Part shown: positions 19,331-28,719 of the stretch, one piece after another
Layout of the letters: each line of letters opens with the position of its first letter
Numbering within the stretch: position 1 is the first letter of the stretch
DNA from: Nemertoderma westbladi
Lineage: Eukaryota; Xenacoelomorpha; Nemertodermatida; Nemertodermatidae
Assembly (NCBI GenBank): GCA_032718475.1
Contig: JAUCBJ010004908.1
Coordinates: 1-32,465 of the forward strand
Direction: 5' to 3'
DNA length: 32,465 nt
Notes under the pieces: model-generated
What the model saw: the letters and a program-made list of their open reading frames with translations, nothing else
Database searches by the model: none
Told to the model about the DNA's origin: nothing
Position numbers and translations under genes: made by a program

Positions 19331-19763
19331 TTACTGCAGTAACTTTTTACCTTACTGCAGTAAGTTAAAACTGTACTGCAGTAACGTTTTACCTTACTGC
19401 AGTAACCTTTTACCTTACTGCAGTAACATTTTAGGTTGCTGCAGTAACGTTTTACCTTACTTCAGTAACGTTTTACCTTACTGCAGTAACGTTTTACCTT
19501 ACTGCAGTAACGTTTTACCTTACTTCAGTAACGTTTTACTTTACTGCAGTAACCTTTTTCCTTACTGCAGTAAGTTAAAACCGTACTGCAGTAACGTTTT
19601 AGGTTGCTGCAGTAACGTTTTACCTTACTGCAGTAACCTTTTACCTTACTGCAGTAAGTTAAAACCGTACTGCAGTAACGTTTTACATTACTGCAGTAAA
19701 GTCAAAACCGTACTGCAGTAATGTTATTTTCTACTGCAGTAAGGGAATACCTTACTGCAGTAA
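19331..19763. repeat. Palindrome-based 21-bp minisatellite
   Basis: About 21 units in 433 bp. Each unit is built around the perfect 12-bp palindrome TTACTGCAGTAA or a close variant. Nineteen units have CTGCAG and two have CTTCAG. Spacers of 8-10 bp are mainly CGTTTTACC, but several are GTTAAAACCG, which is the opposite orientation. The array starts about 50 bp after the piggyBac remnant and ends about 190 bp before the integrase start codon. Confidence 0.95.
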
Positions 19764-19953
19764 AGTTTGTCATATAATTGCCATAGTAACAACCAATCAG
19801 ATCTTAAGTGACAAATGTCGGGATATTTAATTGAACAGCACCCATATCTGCCTGTGTGCAGCTGTAGGTATTGAAGAGCCTGTGTTATTATTATAATAAT
19901 ATAATTTGTATTATTAATAGACTTAGGGTTGTGTGGGTAGGCTAATAAACGGA
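19764..19953 (+). promoter_or_regulatory. Upstream region of the integrase gene
   Basis: It contains AACCAATCAG (CCAAT-like) at about 19790 and an AT-rich stretch at about 19888-19918, ahead of the ATG at 19954. No clear TATA box with initiator spacing was identified, so promoter function is only suggested by position. Confidence 0.3.
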
Positions 19954-21424
19954 ATGGCGAATATTGATTATGCAAGTGAATTTTTGATAGATTTAAATAC
20001 TTTATTATCGAGATGTTCTTTAATCTATAATAGTGGCGTATCTGTTGATGAGTATGATTATTTACATCGTTCATTAGAACATTACATTTCTACATTGTCA
20101 CAGTTAAGTAATGGAAATAATGCTATACAAGAACTAGAACAGCAAACACGACCTTGGCTTACATGGATTAACAGTATTACGCCATTAAATGGTAATATCA
20201 GTTCATGTTGTACGCCTTCAACACTGAATATAAGTACATTTCATTGTGGTGAATCTGGACGACCATCCTATGAATTAAATAAAGATATGCTAGAATATAT
20301 GAGAGATGTTGGATTTACCTGGGTGCAAATTAGTAAAATGGTGGGAGTTAGTAGGGCCACTATAACTAGACGCGTGAATGAATTCGGAATTCAACGTCGG
20401 CTAACCTTTACAGATATTAATGACTCTGATTTGCAAACAATCATCGAACAAATACATAGAAACTATGTTCATGCTGGCTGTCGTTTAGTCAAAGGTATTT
20501 TAGAAAGTCGTGGCATTCATGTTACATTACGAAGAGTTCATATATTATTGACGAAGATCGACCCAGTGTTATCAGCCCAGAGATGGGGGGCATTGGTGAG
20601 AAGACGTAAGTATTCCGTTCGATGTGCCAACTCGCTGTGGCACATCGATGGACACCATTCATTAATTCGATGGGGTTTAGTTATTCATGGCGGAATTGAT
20701 GGGTTCTCGCGCTTAATAACCTACTTAAAATGCAGCAGTAATAATTGCGCTCAAACTGTTCTAGAACTATTCGAAGAAGCGATATCGTTATATGGAACAC
20801 CATCACGCGTACGAGGCGATAAAGGAGGCGAAAATCGCGACGTTGCTTGTTATATGGTATCGGTTCGTGGAACTGGTAGGGGTAGTTTCATTGCGGGTCC
20901 AAGTACCCACAATCAGCGGATCGAGCGGCTGTGGCGCGATGTTTTTAGAGTTGGTAAGTCAGACATATTACAGTTTATTTTACTGGATGGAAACTAATAA
21001 TTACCTGGATTCGACTAATAAAGGGCACCTATTTGCCTTGCACTATGTGTATATACCTAGGATTAGTAAAGCACTTGTGGAATTTTCAGTAGCGTGGAAT
21101 TCCCTTTGTCTGAGAACTGAAAGTAATTGGAGCCCCAAACAAATTTTTATTAACAGTCGTCTCGTCAACTCTGATATAGACCATATTATCCCGAACACTG
21201 CTGGCGTAACAGAATTTGGTATCGACTGGCAGGGACCTGTCCCTGAAGATGAAGAATCCGTGGTTGACGTATTCGATATTGATATCTTATTGGATTCCGA
21301 TTTACACCAACTTAGGCAATACCTTGGTAATACCGCGGGGCCACGTAGTGTTGTTTCTAACGATTTTGGATTGCAGATGTTTTTAAACTGTAAACATTTT
21401 GTGTTATCAAAACTAGACCAGTAA
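19954..21424 (+). pseudogene. DDE integrase (eukaryotic 'integrase core' family), one frameshift
   Basis: The ATG at 19954 starts [10 protein letters not shown]. Residues about 112-150 form a helix-turn-helix ([20 protein letters not shown]). The RNase H-like core has Asp in LWHIDGHH (residue 232), Asp in [10 protein letters not shown] (289) and Glu in HNQRIERLW (324), with 34 residues between the last two. The [10 protein letters not shown] and [13 protein letters not shown] blocks are hallmarks of a large family of stand-alone integrases in fish and invertebrates whose mobile unit is poorly known. Near 20953 one extra G shifts the frame; the second part (SLFYWME, LHYVYIPRI) continues to the stop at 21422-21424. 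Total length is about 490 residues, as in relatives. All catalytic residues are intact, so decay is recent or the shift needs checking. Confidence 0.85.
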
Positions 21425-21494
21425 TAATAATGATGTATTGATTTATTATTGATAAATATTATATTGATTTTTTAATTATCTGACTCTTTAATCA
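21425..21494. other. AT-rich spacer
   Basis: A short TAATAA-rich stretch between the integrase stop and the first recognisable R2-type residues. No inverted repeat matching the upstream side was found. Confidence 0.5.
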
Positions 21495-22252
21495 CTGGCG
21501 GCTGGCTCACAGCACAACCATCGGCCGTGGACCACACAGACTTAAGCCCCGATGAGCTCCGAGATAGTCTCGCCCTTCGCTATGGTTTGGTTCCACCAGG
21601 TCTCCCCACCAAATGCGAGGGCTGCGGCGGCCACTTCACTACTACGCACGCCCTCAGCTGCAAGTCAGGAGGCCTCGTCATCAAGCGCCATGACGAGCTG
21701 AGGGAGGTCTATGGTGAACTACTGGCTTCAGCCTTCGGTGCATCCAGTGTGGAGCGTGAGGTTACTCTCTCTCGTGGTCATCTGGACGCGGAGGGTCGTG
21801 TGGTGGGTGGGGTCCATGCAGACCTGGTCAGTCGGGGGGTTTGGTCCAATCAGCAGATAGCGTCGTTCGACATTGCGGTTATTAACCCTGACGCTACCTC
21901 CTACATTCAAACCAACCGGTCAACAGAATCCCTCCTCGAGCAGAGGGCGCGCCAAAAGAAGGCACACTACCAGCCAGTGTGTGAAGATCGACGGATGGCC
22001 TTCACACCACTGGTGGGAACCACAGATGGTGTCTGGTGTGCCGAGGCCAAAATCCTCATCGCACACCTCACAGAAGCGCTGGTTGCAAGGCGAGAGTCTA
22101 TGCGAAACCGCGGCTACGCCTGTGTCTTGGGTGCCGTCCGGCGGAGACTGCAGTTTGCACTACTTCGGTCATGTTCGCTCTGCCTCCGTGGGGGTCGGAG
22201 GTCTTGGCGAGGTCTCGGTTTCGGTGATGGGACCGGGATCTGGGGTGGTTAA
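21495..22252 (+). pseudogene. C-terminal fragment of an R2-type LINE protein (zinc knuckle and restriction-like endonuclease)
   Basis: The frame is open from a GGWLTAQPSAV block without a start codon, so it is a 5'-truncated element. LSPDELRDSLALRYG is followed by a zinc knuckle C-x2-C-x7-H-x3-C (CEGCGGHFTTTHALSC) and then GGLVIKRHDELRE. The nuclease core reads HADLVSRGVW then FDIAVINPD, where the D-x15-D spacing resembles the PD-(D/E)xK-type endonuclease of R2-group LINEs. The CVLGAVRRRLQFALLRSCSLCLRG tail is typical. This part cuts the target DNA in that group. Base composition is clearly richer in G+C than its neighbours. The stop is TAA at 22250-22252. Confidence 0.7.
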
Positions 22253-23003
22253 GAGAGGGGTAAAGGGGGAAAGGGGAAGTAAAAACTATTACTATAACAA
22301 AATTGAAGTGCGCTCAATTACTTTACTCACCCCACATTGTTTGTAAATTTATGTATTATTGTTTGTTATTATACGTAATAATATAAATCATAATAATACA
22401 TACATAAATATAAAATTATTGATTTCACTTTGATTAAACAAGAATAATAATTAAAGAAAATTCTTTGTGGAATTTCTTAAATAGTCTAAATGTTATTGCA
22501 ACTTTAGTGTCTCAGGAGACGGAACTCAATGTTTTCCTACCAAATATGGTCAAAGATGCAGTTGAATTACAAAAAACATTCTAAAATAACCTCATGTTCC
22601 GGCTGGAACCGGAATCTGTAAAGAATCGCCGGAATTCCGGCCGGAACGGAATTACGGGATATCCCTTGTTACGCGGTTAGTTCTTTAGTTACGGAATTAT
22701 TAAAATTAAAACGTAAATTAAGTAATCTATTATATCAGTAAAATAAAATTCCTCGCAAGTAATAAATAATTATTTGTAAGGGGTTGGGGCTGGGCGGTGA
22801 CGGGTACTTGGCTGGTAAAGAAATAAAAATATTTTTTTTCTATCTTTTTTTTAAACACAATAATTGTTTCCGAATAAACAGAATATCTAAGATAAGCTAC
22901 ATAACAATAACTAAGCTAAACTACATAAAACAAAAACAGTGAAAATAAGAAACACAAACAAATATATTCAAGAGCAAATACATTTAAAAGTATTTAATTC
23001 AAC
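22253..23003. other. Non-coding stretch between R2-type fragment and HECT gene
   Basis: The first 60 bp are G-rich and may be the 3' UTR of the R2-type fragment. The rest is AT-rich, apart from a CCGG/GGAATTCC-rich patch at 22598-22660. A short plus-strand open stretch at about 22480-22585 looks protein-like but matches nothing I know. The last 50 bp would be the 3' UTR of the HECT gene. Confidence 0.4.
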
Positions 23004-24204
23004 TTAAGCCATGTGAAATCCAGAACCAGATTCTAGAACTGTATCCACCAAAAGTTTAACAAGTTCATCTTTGTTATGTATATGTCTTGGAATAGTCATC
23101 TGACTAGCACATGTTGAATAACGAAATCGGCAGTGACACCCCGATTGACACTCTCGGAATTGGATTGTTAGCATTGGAATAGCAGTAGGGTGTTCCGATC
23201 CAAATAACCATCGTTTAAATTCCCCCCTACCCAAATTGTTGCTCCCACTTGATAAATTGGAGAACTTATCCAGCATTTCACAGGCATTACCAAGCCAATA
23301 TAAAATATCTTCCTCACGCAAATAGTTATTTGATCCAATTTCAGATCTATTTTCAAACCTTGCTTCATCTATGAATTCAGCCAAACTGACTTCTCGGCTG
23401 CAACACAAAAACTTGAAAAGAAGAATTCGACTAATACTGGGAACATGCGTCAACAGTTCATCCTTCTTCAGAGCGTCTATAGCTGCTTTATTTGACAGTA
23501 TATACTTCACATTTAAATAACTAGAAATAAAGCTATGCTTTTCACTGACAGTAGAGTTTTCCTTAGGAGGCATTAAGCCAAAGTCAAGACTTTCATTGAT
23601 GATTTCTGTTGGTAGCCTATAGTTTTATCAGTTATAAAACTTGCAATCGTTCCGTGAACAGAAAGTGACTTATGACTTATAAGTAATGCTAATGGATCAA
23701 ACCCATCAAAACAGATGTAAGCCGCCACTAATGGGTGGATAATACCAAACACTTGTTGTCCATGGTACAACACAAATGCAATAAACTTTCCAACTCGACT
23801 AAACATTCCATTGACAACCTTAGACATATCGACGCAAGTAGGCACTAGATAATTATCAATAACTGAGAATAAAGCGGATCCCGTTGAAAGTTGTTTAACG
23901 GCATTGCCAAGTAAGTCACGTCTAAGGCCCCCTATATCTTGGCCAAGTTCACCAACGAATTTCACTCTAAATTGTTTATACGGGTCCAAATAATGTATCT
24001 TATCAAACAAGTCATTTATTAGATTGCGGCGTCTGATTCTCAATGTAGGCATATCGTCATTGTCAAGTGAGTAGTCATATTCTATCAGTAAATCTGCTAA
24101 AAATGATATATCAGCTTCTTTTAGTTCCCAAAGAGTATTGTTTATTGGTATTGTATCGCCGTGCAGACGGATATTGGAGTTTAAATCAATATCATTCGTT
24201 GGTT
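23004..24204 (-). pseudogene. HECT ubiquitin-ligase-like gene, 3' part
   Basis: The N-lobe of a HECT domain is encoded at about 23625-24150: FRVKFVGELGQDIGGLRRD, then GKFIAFVLYHGQQVFGIIHP and FDGFDPLALL. The C-lobe at 23004-23570 ends with LTIQFRECQSGCHCRFRYST, CASQMTIPRHI and a FHMA end. The catalytic Cys sits in STCAS at 23111-23109. HECT enzymes pass ubiquitin from this Cys to a substrate. A one-base frameshift between about 23590 and 23630 separates the lobes. The domain resembles the expanded G2E3-like HECT proteins of fish and invertebrates. The 5' part continues at 25894-26477 beyond an RTE insertion. Confidence 0.8.
24194..24204. repeat. Target-site duplication of RTE copy 2, left
   Basis: ATTCGTTGGTT, repeated at 25894-25904. 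Both copies belong to the HECT-like gene. Confidence 0.95.
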
Positions 24205-25856
24205 GGAAAGCCCACTTTGAAAAGCTCCTCAATAATGACAGGGTATTGCCTGATAACTTTATAGAAGTAAAAGTGTCTGAGTCTGTACTCCCAGATATTC
24301 CCATTGGCGATATCTCCTTTGCAGAAGTGCAGGCTGCTGCAAAGAGCATTAAGACCAATCGTGCCAGTGGAGTAGATGGTGTTCCCCCTGAGGTCTTTAA
24401 AATACCTGAGTGTTTAAAGCTCATCTATCCCATCATAGTAGACATGTACCGAACAACAAGAGTCCCACAAGAAATGAAAACAAATAAGTTGGTGCCAGTT
24501 CCCAAGAAGGGCAACCTAACACTCTATGGTTCTTTTCGGGGAATCTCATTGATCTCGATTGCTGCAAAGCTATACAATAGGATTCTATTAAATCGCATCA
24601 GGGATCCCATTGAGAGACTGCTCCGTGGAAATCAGAATGGGTTCCGTAAAGGTCGTGGGACCATGGAGCCCATTTTGGCACTTAGAAGGATAATTGAAGA
24701 ATTATCAAAAAAGAAAGACAGGCATCTGGCTGTTATCTTTGTTGACTTCTTCAAGGCCTTTGATTCAGTCTCTCGCTCACGTATGTTCAGCATACTTTCA
24801 TTATATGGGATTCCTGATGAAATTATTGCAGCAATCAGATCAGTATACGATGGTTCGACAACATTTGTGTCTACTGTTGACGGTGACACAGAACCATTTG
24901 AAGTGTTATGGGGCGTCCTCCAAGGAGACACACTTGCACCATTCTTGTTCATTATTGTGGTTGACTATGTTCTACGCATGTCCTTAGATCATCATAATGA
25001 TGATGGGGTGATGATAACTCCACCTACTGGCTCCAGAAGTCGAGGAAATCCTGCCAAGTACCTAACTGATCTAGACTTTGCTGATGACTTAGGAGTACTC
25101 TCAGAATCATTAGAGGGAGCCCAACGGCTCCTCAGCTCATTAGAACATGCTGCTTCTAGTGTTGGTCTTTTTATTAACTCCAGAAAGACCAAAATTCTGA
25201 CCGTTAACTTTGAAAGTCCTCAGCAAGTCTCTGATCGGATGAGCATAAGCTCAAAGGATGGTATGCTTGAGCATGTGGACGACTTCTGTTACCTGGGATC
25301 ATGGATCCGGAAGTCAGGTGAGGACCTTCGAATACGTAAGGGAAAGGCATGGGCAGCCTTGAATAGGCTTTCCAGGATTTGGAAGTCACCGAGAATTAAT
25401 CGGAAACTTAAGGTCCGATTATTTAGAGCAGCAGTAGTTCCAGTACTCCTCTATGGGAGTCCATGCTGGGCTCTAACTGCTGAGGACACCAAATCTCTGG
25501 ATGGCACATTCACAAGAATGCTACGCCGGGTTCATTGTGTCAAGTACAATGCACACATCTCCAACCAGACACTATATAACATTGGAGGTGTCTCATTGGT
25601 TCCCCCAAGCTTGACACTAGAACAAAACCGCCTCCGCTTTGCAGGACATTGCTTTCGCCGTGAGGACCAGCCAGTGCATAATCTTGTACTTTGGCAGCCT
25701 GATGGAGTGAATAAGCATGGTGGACAGCCCATGACTTTCTTGAGACGCATCTTAAAGGACACTGGCCTTAAAGATGCGGATGATCTAGCAAATGTCATGG
25801 GTGATAGGGAGTTGTGGCGGTGCAATTTTGTTGACAAGCCGGCACAGCATTCTTAA
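24205..25856 (+). CDS. RTE reverse transcriptase, open frame without its N-terminus
   Basis: About 550 codons without a stop. Blocks in order are WKAHFEKLLNN, ASGVDGVPPEVFK, GISLISIAAKLYNRILLNR, GFRKGRGTMEPILALR, VIFVDFFKAFDSVSRS, GVLQGDTLAPFLFII, LDFADDLGVL (catalytic Asp pair, about 25075), FINSRKTKIL, CYLGSWIRKS, LYGSPCWALT and a C-terminal LRRVHCVKYN segment, with a stop at 25854-25856. The frame is already open through the flanking HECT antisense sequence, so no start codon belongs to it. The enzyme copies RNA into DNA at a nicked target. The clean frame shows the insertion is recent, but expression is unlikely because promoter and endonuclease are missing. Confidence 0.85.
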
Positions 25857-25893
25857 AAATGCAGCTGCAATGCAGCATGCCGATCCTAGTAGT
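24205..25893 (+). mobile_element. RTE-like LINE, 5'-truncated, copy 2 (young)
   Basis: A 1689-bp insertion bounded by an 11-bp direct repeat. It starts in the middle of the protein (WKAHFEKLLN) and ends with CCGATCCTAGTAGT. It lies antisense to the HECT-like gene and cuts it. Removing the insert with one duplication (1700 bp) brings the two HECT parts into the same reading frame, which confirms that the insertion boundaries are exact. The endonuclease part is absent, so it cannot move by itself. Confidence 0.95.
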
Positions 25894-25904
25894 ATTCGTT
25901 GGTT
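25894..25904. repeat. Target-site duplication of RTE copy 2, right
   Basis: Second copy of ATTCGTTGGTT. Confidence 0.95.
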
Positions 25905-26477
25905 CCACTTCATCTTCAGTACCATTGTTAGGGTCACTGTCACTATCAACACCGATAAAAATAATATCTGTTTCACTGCAATCTATAACATTATTAGTAG
26001 TGGGTGATAGGGTTAGTGGGGAAGTGTTGGGGACGGAATTATTTGTACCAGAAGTAGATTGCTCAAAAATATTGCTTTGTTTTGGTTGATCACAATCAGA
26101 GTCTTCATCTTCGAGAACTGCAGTTAAACATTGAATATAGACCGGCCGGTTTCGTGGATAAGCCACCTTTAAATTCTCACCACAGTGGTTATTAATAGCA
26201 AAGTCCATCACCTTACTCCTCGACACCTTTACAAACTTATAGCCAGTGTTAAATGGCATCGGCGGTGCCCCTAATCGTACAAGCAGATTCGTTAATTTAT
26301 CCGATATCGTTGTCTCAGAGTCACTACAGCGATAATTAAATATACTGTGCTTCCATACTGAATGCTGGGAAAGATTCCAACTTTCACCTGCGCCAACTTC
26401 AATATCAGGTTTACGAAGTAGTCTCAACTCACGTGTTTGGTCATCATACGGCGCGGTGTTGCGTTGCTGGATATTTC
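25894..26477 (-). pseudogene. HECT ubiquitin-ligase-like gene, 5' part
   Basis: The minus-strand frame reads NTAPYDDQTRELRLLRKPDI, a Trp/Ser-rich segment, SRSKVMDFAINNHCGENLKV, then an acidic and Ser/Asn/Thr-rich linker (EDEDSDCDQ, DSDSDPNNGTEDEVEP) up to the RTE junction. No ATG opens it; the first codons follow a stop at about 26479, and a TCCAG there could be a splice acceptor, so an upstream exon is possible. Apart from leading in frame into the HECT domain it has no domain I recognise. Low-complexity acidic linkers ahead of HECT are common. Confidence 0.6.
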
Positions 26478-26860
26478 AAAATTTGGTGCTGGCACCAAAA
26501 TTTGGCACGCACCGAAAAAAACAAGTTTGAAATTTCTAAATCAATTTATATGAATTCCATCCAATTTCTAACACCAAAAAACCGGTGTAAATCAAAAATA
26601 GAGATGTTACAATTCATATTTAATGAAATGAAATTTTCAAAAAACGTCTCAAAAAAAGTGCCAAAAGTAGGGTTAAAAAATGGTGCTATAACTCGAAAAG
26701 TACGCAATATTTCTGAAAACGGTTTTCACTACTAGGAAGACAATAGATTTTTAGGAAAAGTCATAAAATTTCAGATTCCCAACTGCGTTTGTTTCAGAAT
26801 TATAATAAAAAAACCACGGGGGGGGTCATATTGACCCCCCCCCCCCCGGGTTTAATAGGG
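26478..26860. other. Non-coding stretch ending in a piggyBac-like terminus
   Basis: AT-rich with no supported gene. A small TTGGTGC/GCACCAA hairpin lies near 26480. At the right edge the minus strand reads TTAA then CCCTATTAAACCCGGG, which is the form of a piggyBac-type end at a TTAA target, and the satellite begins at that TTAA. The partner end was not found in this window, so this is a suggestion only. Confidence 0.35.
26818..26842. repeat. G-run/C-run hairpin
   Basis: GGGGGGGGTCA, loop TAT, TGACCCCCCCC: an 11-bp perfect stem followed by five extra C and GGG. It lies 18 bp from the satellite boundary. Confidence 0.85.
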
Positions 26861-28719
26861 TTAAAGCTTATATTTCGTCCAAGATTAAAACTTAATGTAA
26901 AAATGACGTTTATGTTACATATGTTATTCATATAATAACGTTCTAGCTACAAGTTAAATAATTATGTATCAAGGTGTAGGCAAAACGTACTGAGAGATAT
27001 ATGTATGTGACCAATATGTATGTGACCAGAACGGCACTTTACTATTAGTTATAAATCTCAAGTATATGTACCTCTTAGCTATTATTACTATTAATATTCC
27101 TTCAATAAGCAATGAATGTACTGTAGTACAATTCACACTTACTGTAAAATATAATTTCTGTAAATATCTTTACTGATATAAAGTTGATAATGTATATGCG
27201 TATCTTGTACTAAATACTACTCTACTATTGTATTATGTGAAATTATCATGTAGTGTATGTGAATATCTACAGTACGCTGTTGGTCCAAACAGTTGGCTTA
27301 ATTCCGGCATATATTTCGTCCAAGATTACTACTCTGGAATTCGTATTAGATTTCAGAATAAATCTAAATCAGGATTGTGGTCTTAGATTTCAAGTTTTGC
27401 GAGATTTATGTTTGACTGTTAGACTTCTTCCAAAATTACCTTTTAGATTTAACTTATATTACGTTTAAGATTACCCCATAGATTTCTGCATAGATTTAAA
27501 TTAAAGCAAAGCCAATATTACAGTCTTACATTTCAAGTAGGACGAAAGATAATATTTAGTCCAAGATTACTTTTTAGATTTCAGCTATATTTCGTCTAAG
27601 ATTACCCCATAGATTTCAGGTTATATTTCGACCAAGATTAAGACTGACTTAATGTAGAAATGACGTTTATGTTACATATGTTATTCATAAAATAACGTTC
27701 TAGCTACAAGTTTAATAATTATGTATCAAGGTGGTAGGCAAAACGTACTGAGAGATATATGTATGTGACCAGAACGGCACTTTACTATTATTCAAAGTGT
27801 ACGTACCTCTTAGCTATTATTATTATTATTATTAATATTGGCTTTTATTCCCGTATATGGATATATAAAGAGGAATATTATTAATACACATCAAGCAATT
27901 AAAGTAAAAAGAAATGTATGTGATTATAAAATTATTACTATTAATATTCTTTGAATAGCTGGCAATGAATGTTTATCTAGTACAATGCACACTTACTGTA
28001 CTGTAAAATATAATTTCTGTAAATATCGTTACTGATATAAAGTTGATGATGTACCGGTATGTGGTATCTTGTACTAATTACTACTCTACTATTATGTGAA
28101 GTTATCATGTAGTGTATGTGAATATCTATATACTATACATTACGCTGTTGGTTCTAAACAGTCGGCTTCATTCCGTCTTATATTCCAAGATTACTCTTTG
28201 GTGGTTTTCGTCTTAGATTTCAGAATAAATCTAAGCCGAGATTTCAAGTTAGACGAGAGGTTAGATTTCGTTCAAAATTACTTTTTAGATTTCAGATTAT
28301 GTTTTGTCTAAGATTACCCCATAGATTTCTGCTTAGATTTGTCCCTACCCCATAGATTAAAGCTTATATTTCGTCCAAGATTACTCTTTGGATTTCGTCT
28401 TAGATTTCAGAATAAATCTAAATCAGGATTGTGTGTGGTCTTAGATTTCAAATTATACGAGATGTTAGATTTGATCCCAAATTACTTTTTAGATTTAGCT
28501 TTTAAGATTACAGCATCGATTTCAGCTTAGATTTCGTCCAAGATTACTCTTTGGATTTCCGTTTCAGTTTCACAATAAATCTAAGCCAAGATTGTGGTTT
28601 GGGATATCAAGTTAGACGAGAGGTTAGATTTCGTCCAAGATTACTTTTTCGATTTCAGATTATGTTTTATCTAAGATTACCCCATAGATATCTGCTTAGA
28701 TTTGTCCCTACCCCATAGA
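26861..28719. repeat. Satellite monomer 1 with internal half-repeats
   Basis: The block around AATGACGTTTATGTTACATA occurs twice, at about 26902 and 27659, and the block around ATCATGTAGTGTATGTGAAT occurs at 27245 and 28104. The monomer is therefore a dimer of two diverged halves. The second half carries an extra (ATT)n and about 90 bp. The rest is built of AGATTTC, CCAAGATTAC and ACCCCATAGATT words at irregular spacing, suggesting growth from a shorter ancestral unit. Confidence 0.85.

Noticed and set aside
19331-19763. CRISPR array
   Set aside because: The spacers are similar to each other, the repeats are 12-bp palindromes at 21-bp spacing, and the genome is eukaryotic. It is a minisatellite.
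20950-20972. GTAAGT followed by TTACAG in the integrase gene as a tiny intron
   Set aside because: The gap would be about 20 bases, too short for splicing, and the sequence between continues the family's coding pattern in the next frame. A one-base frameshift explains it better.
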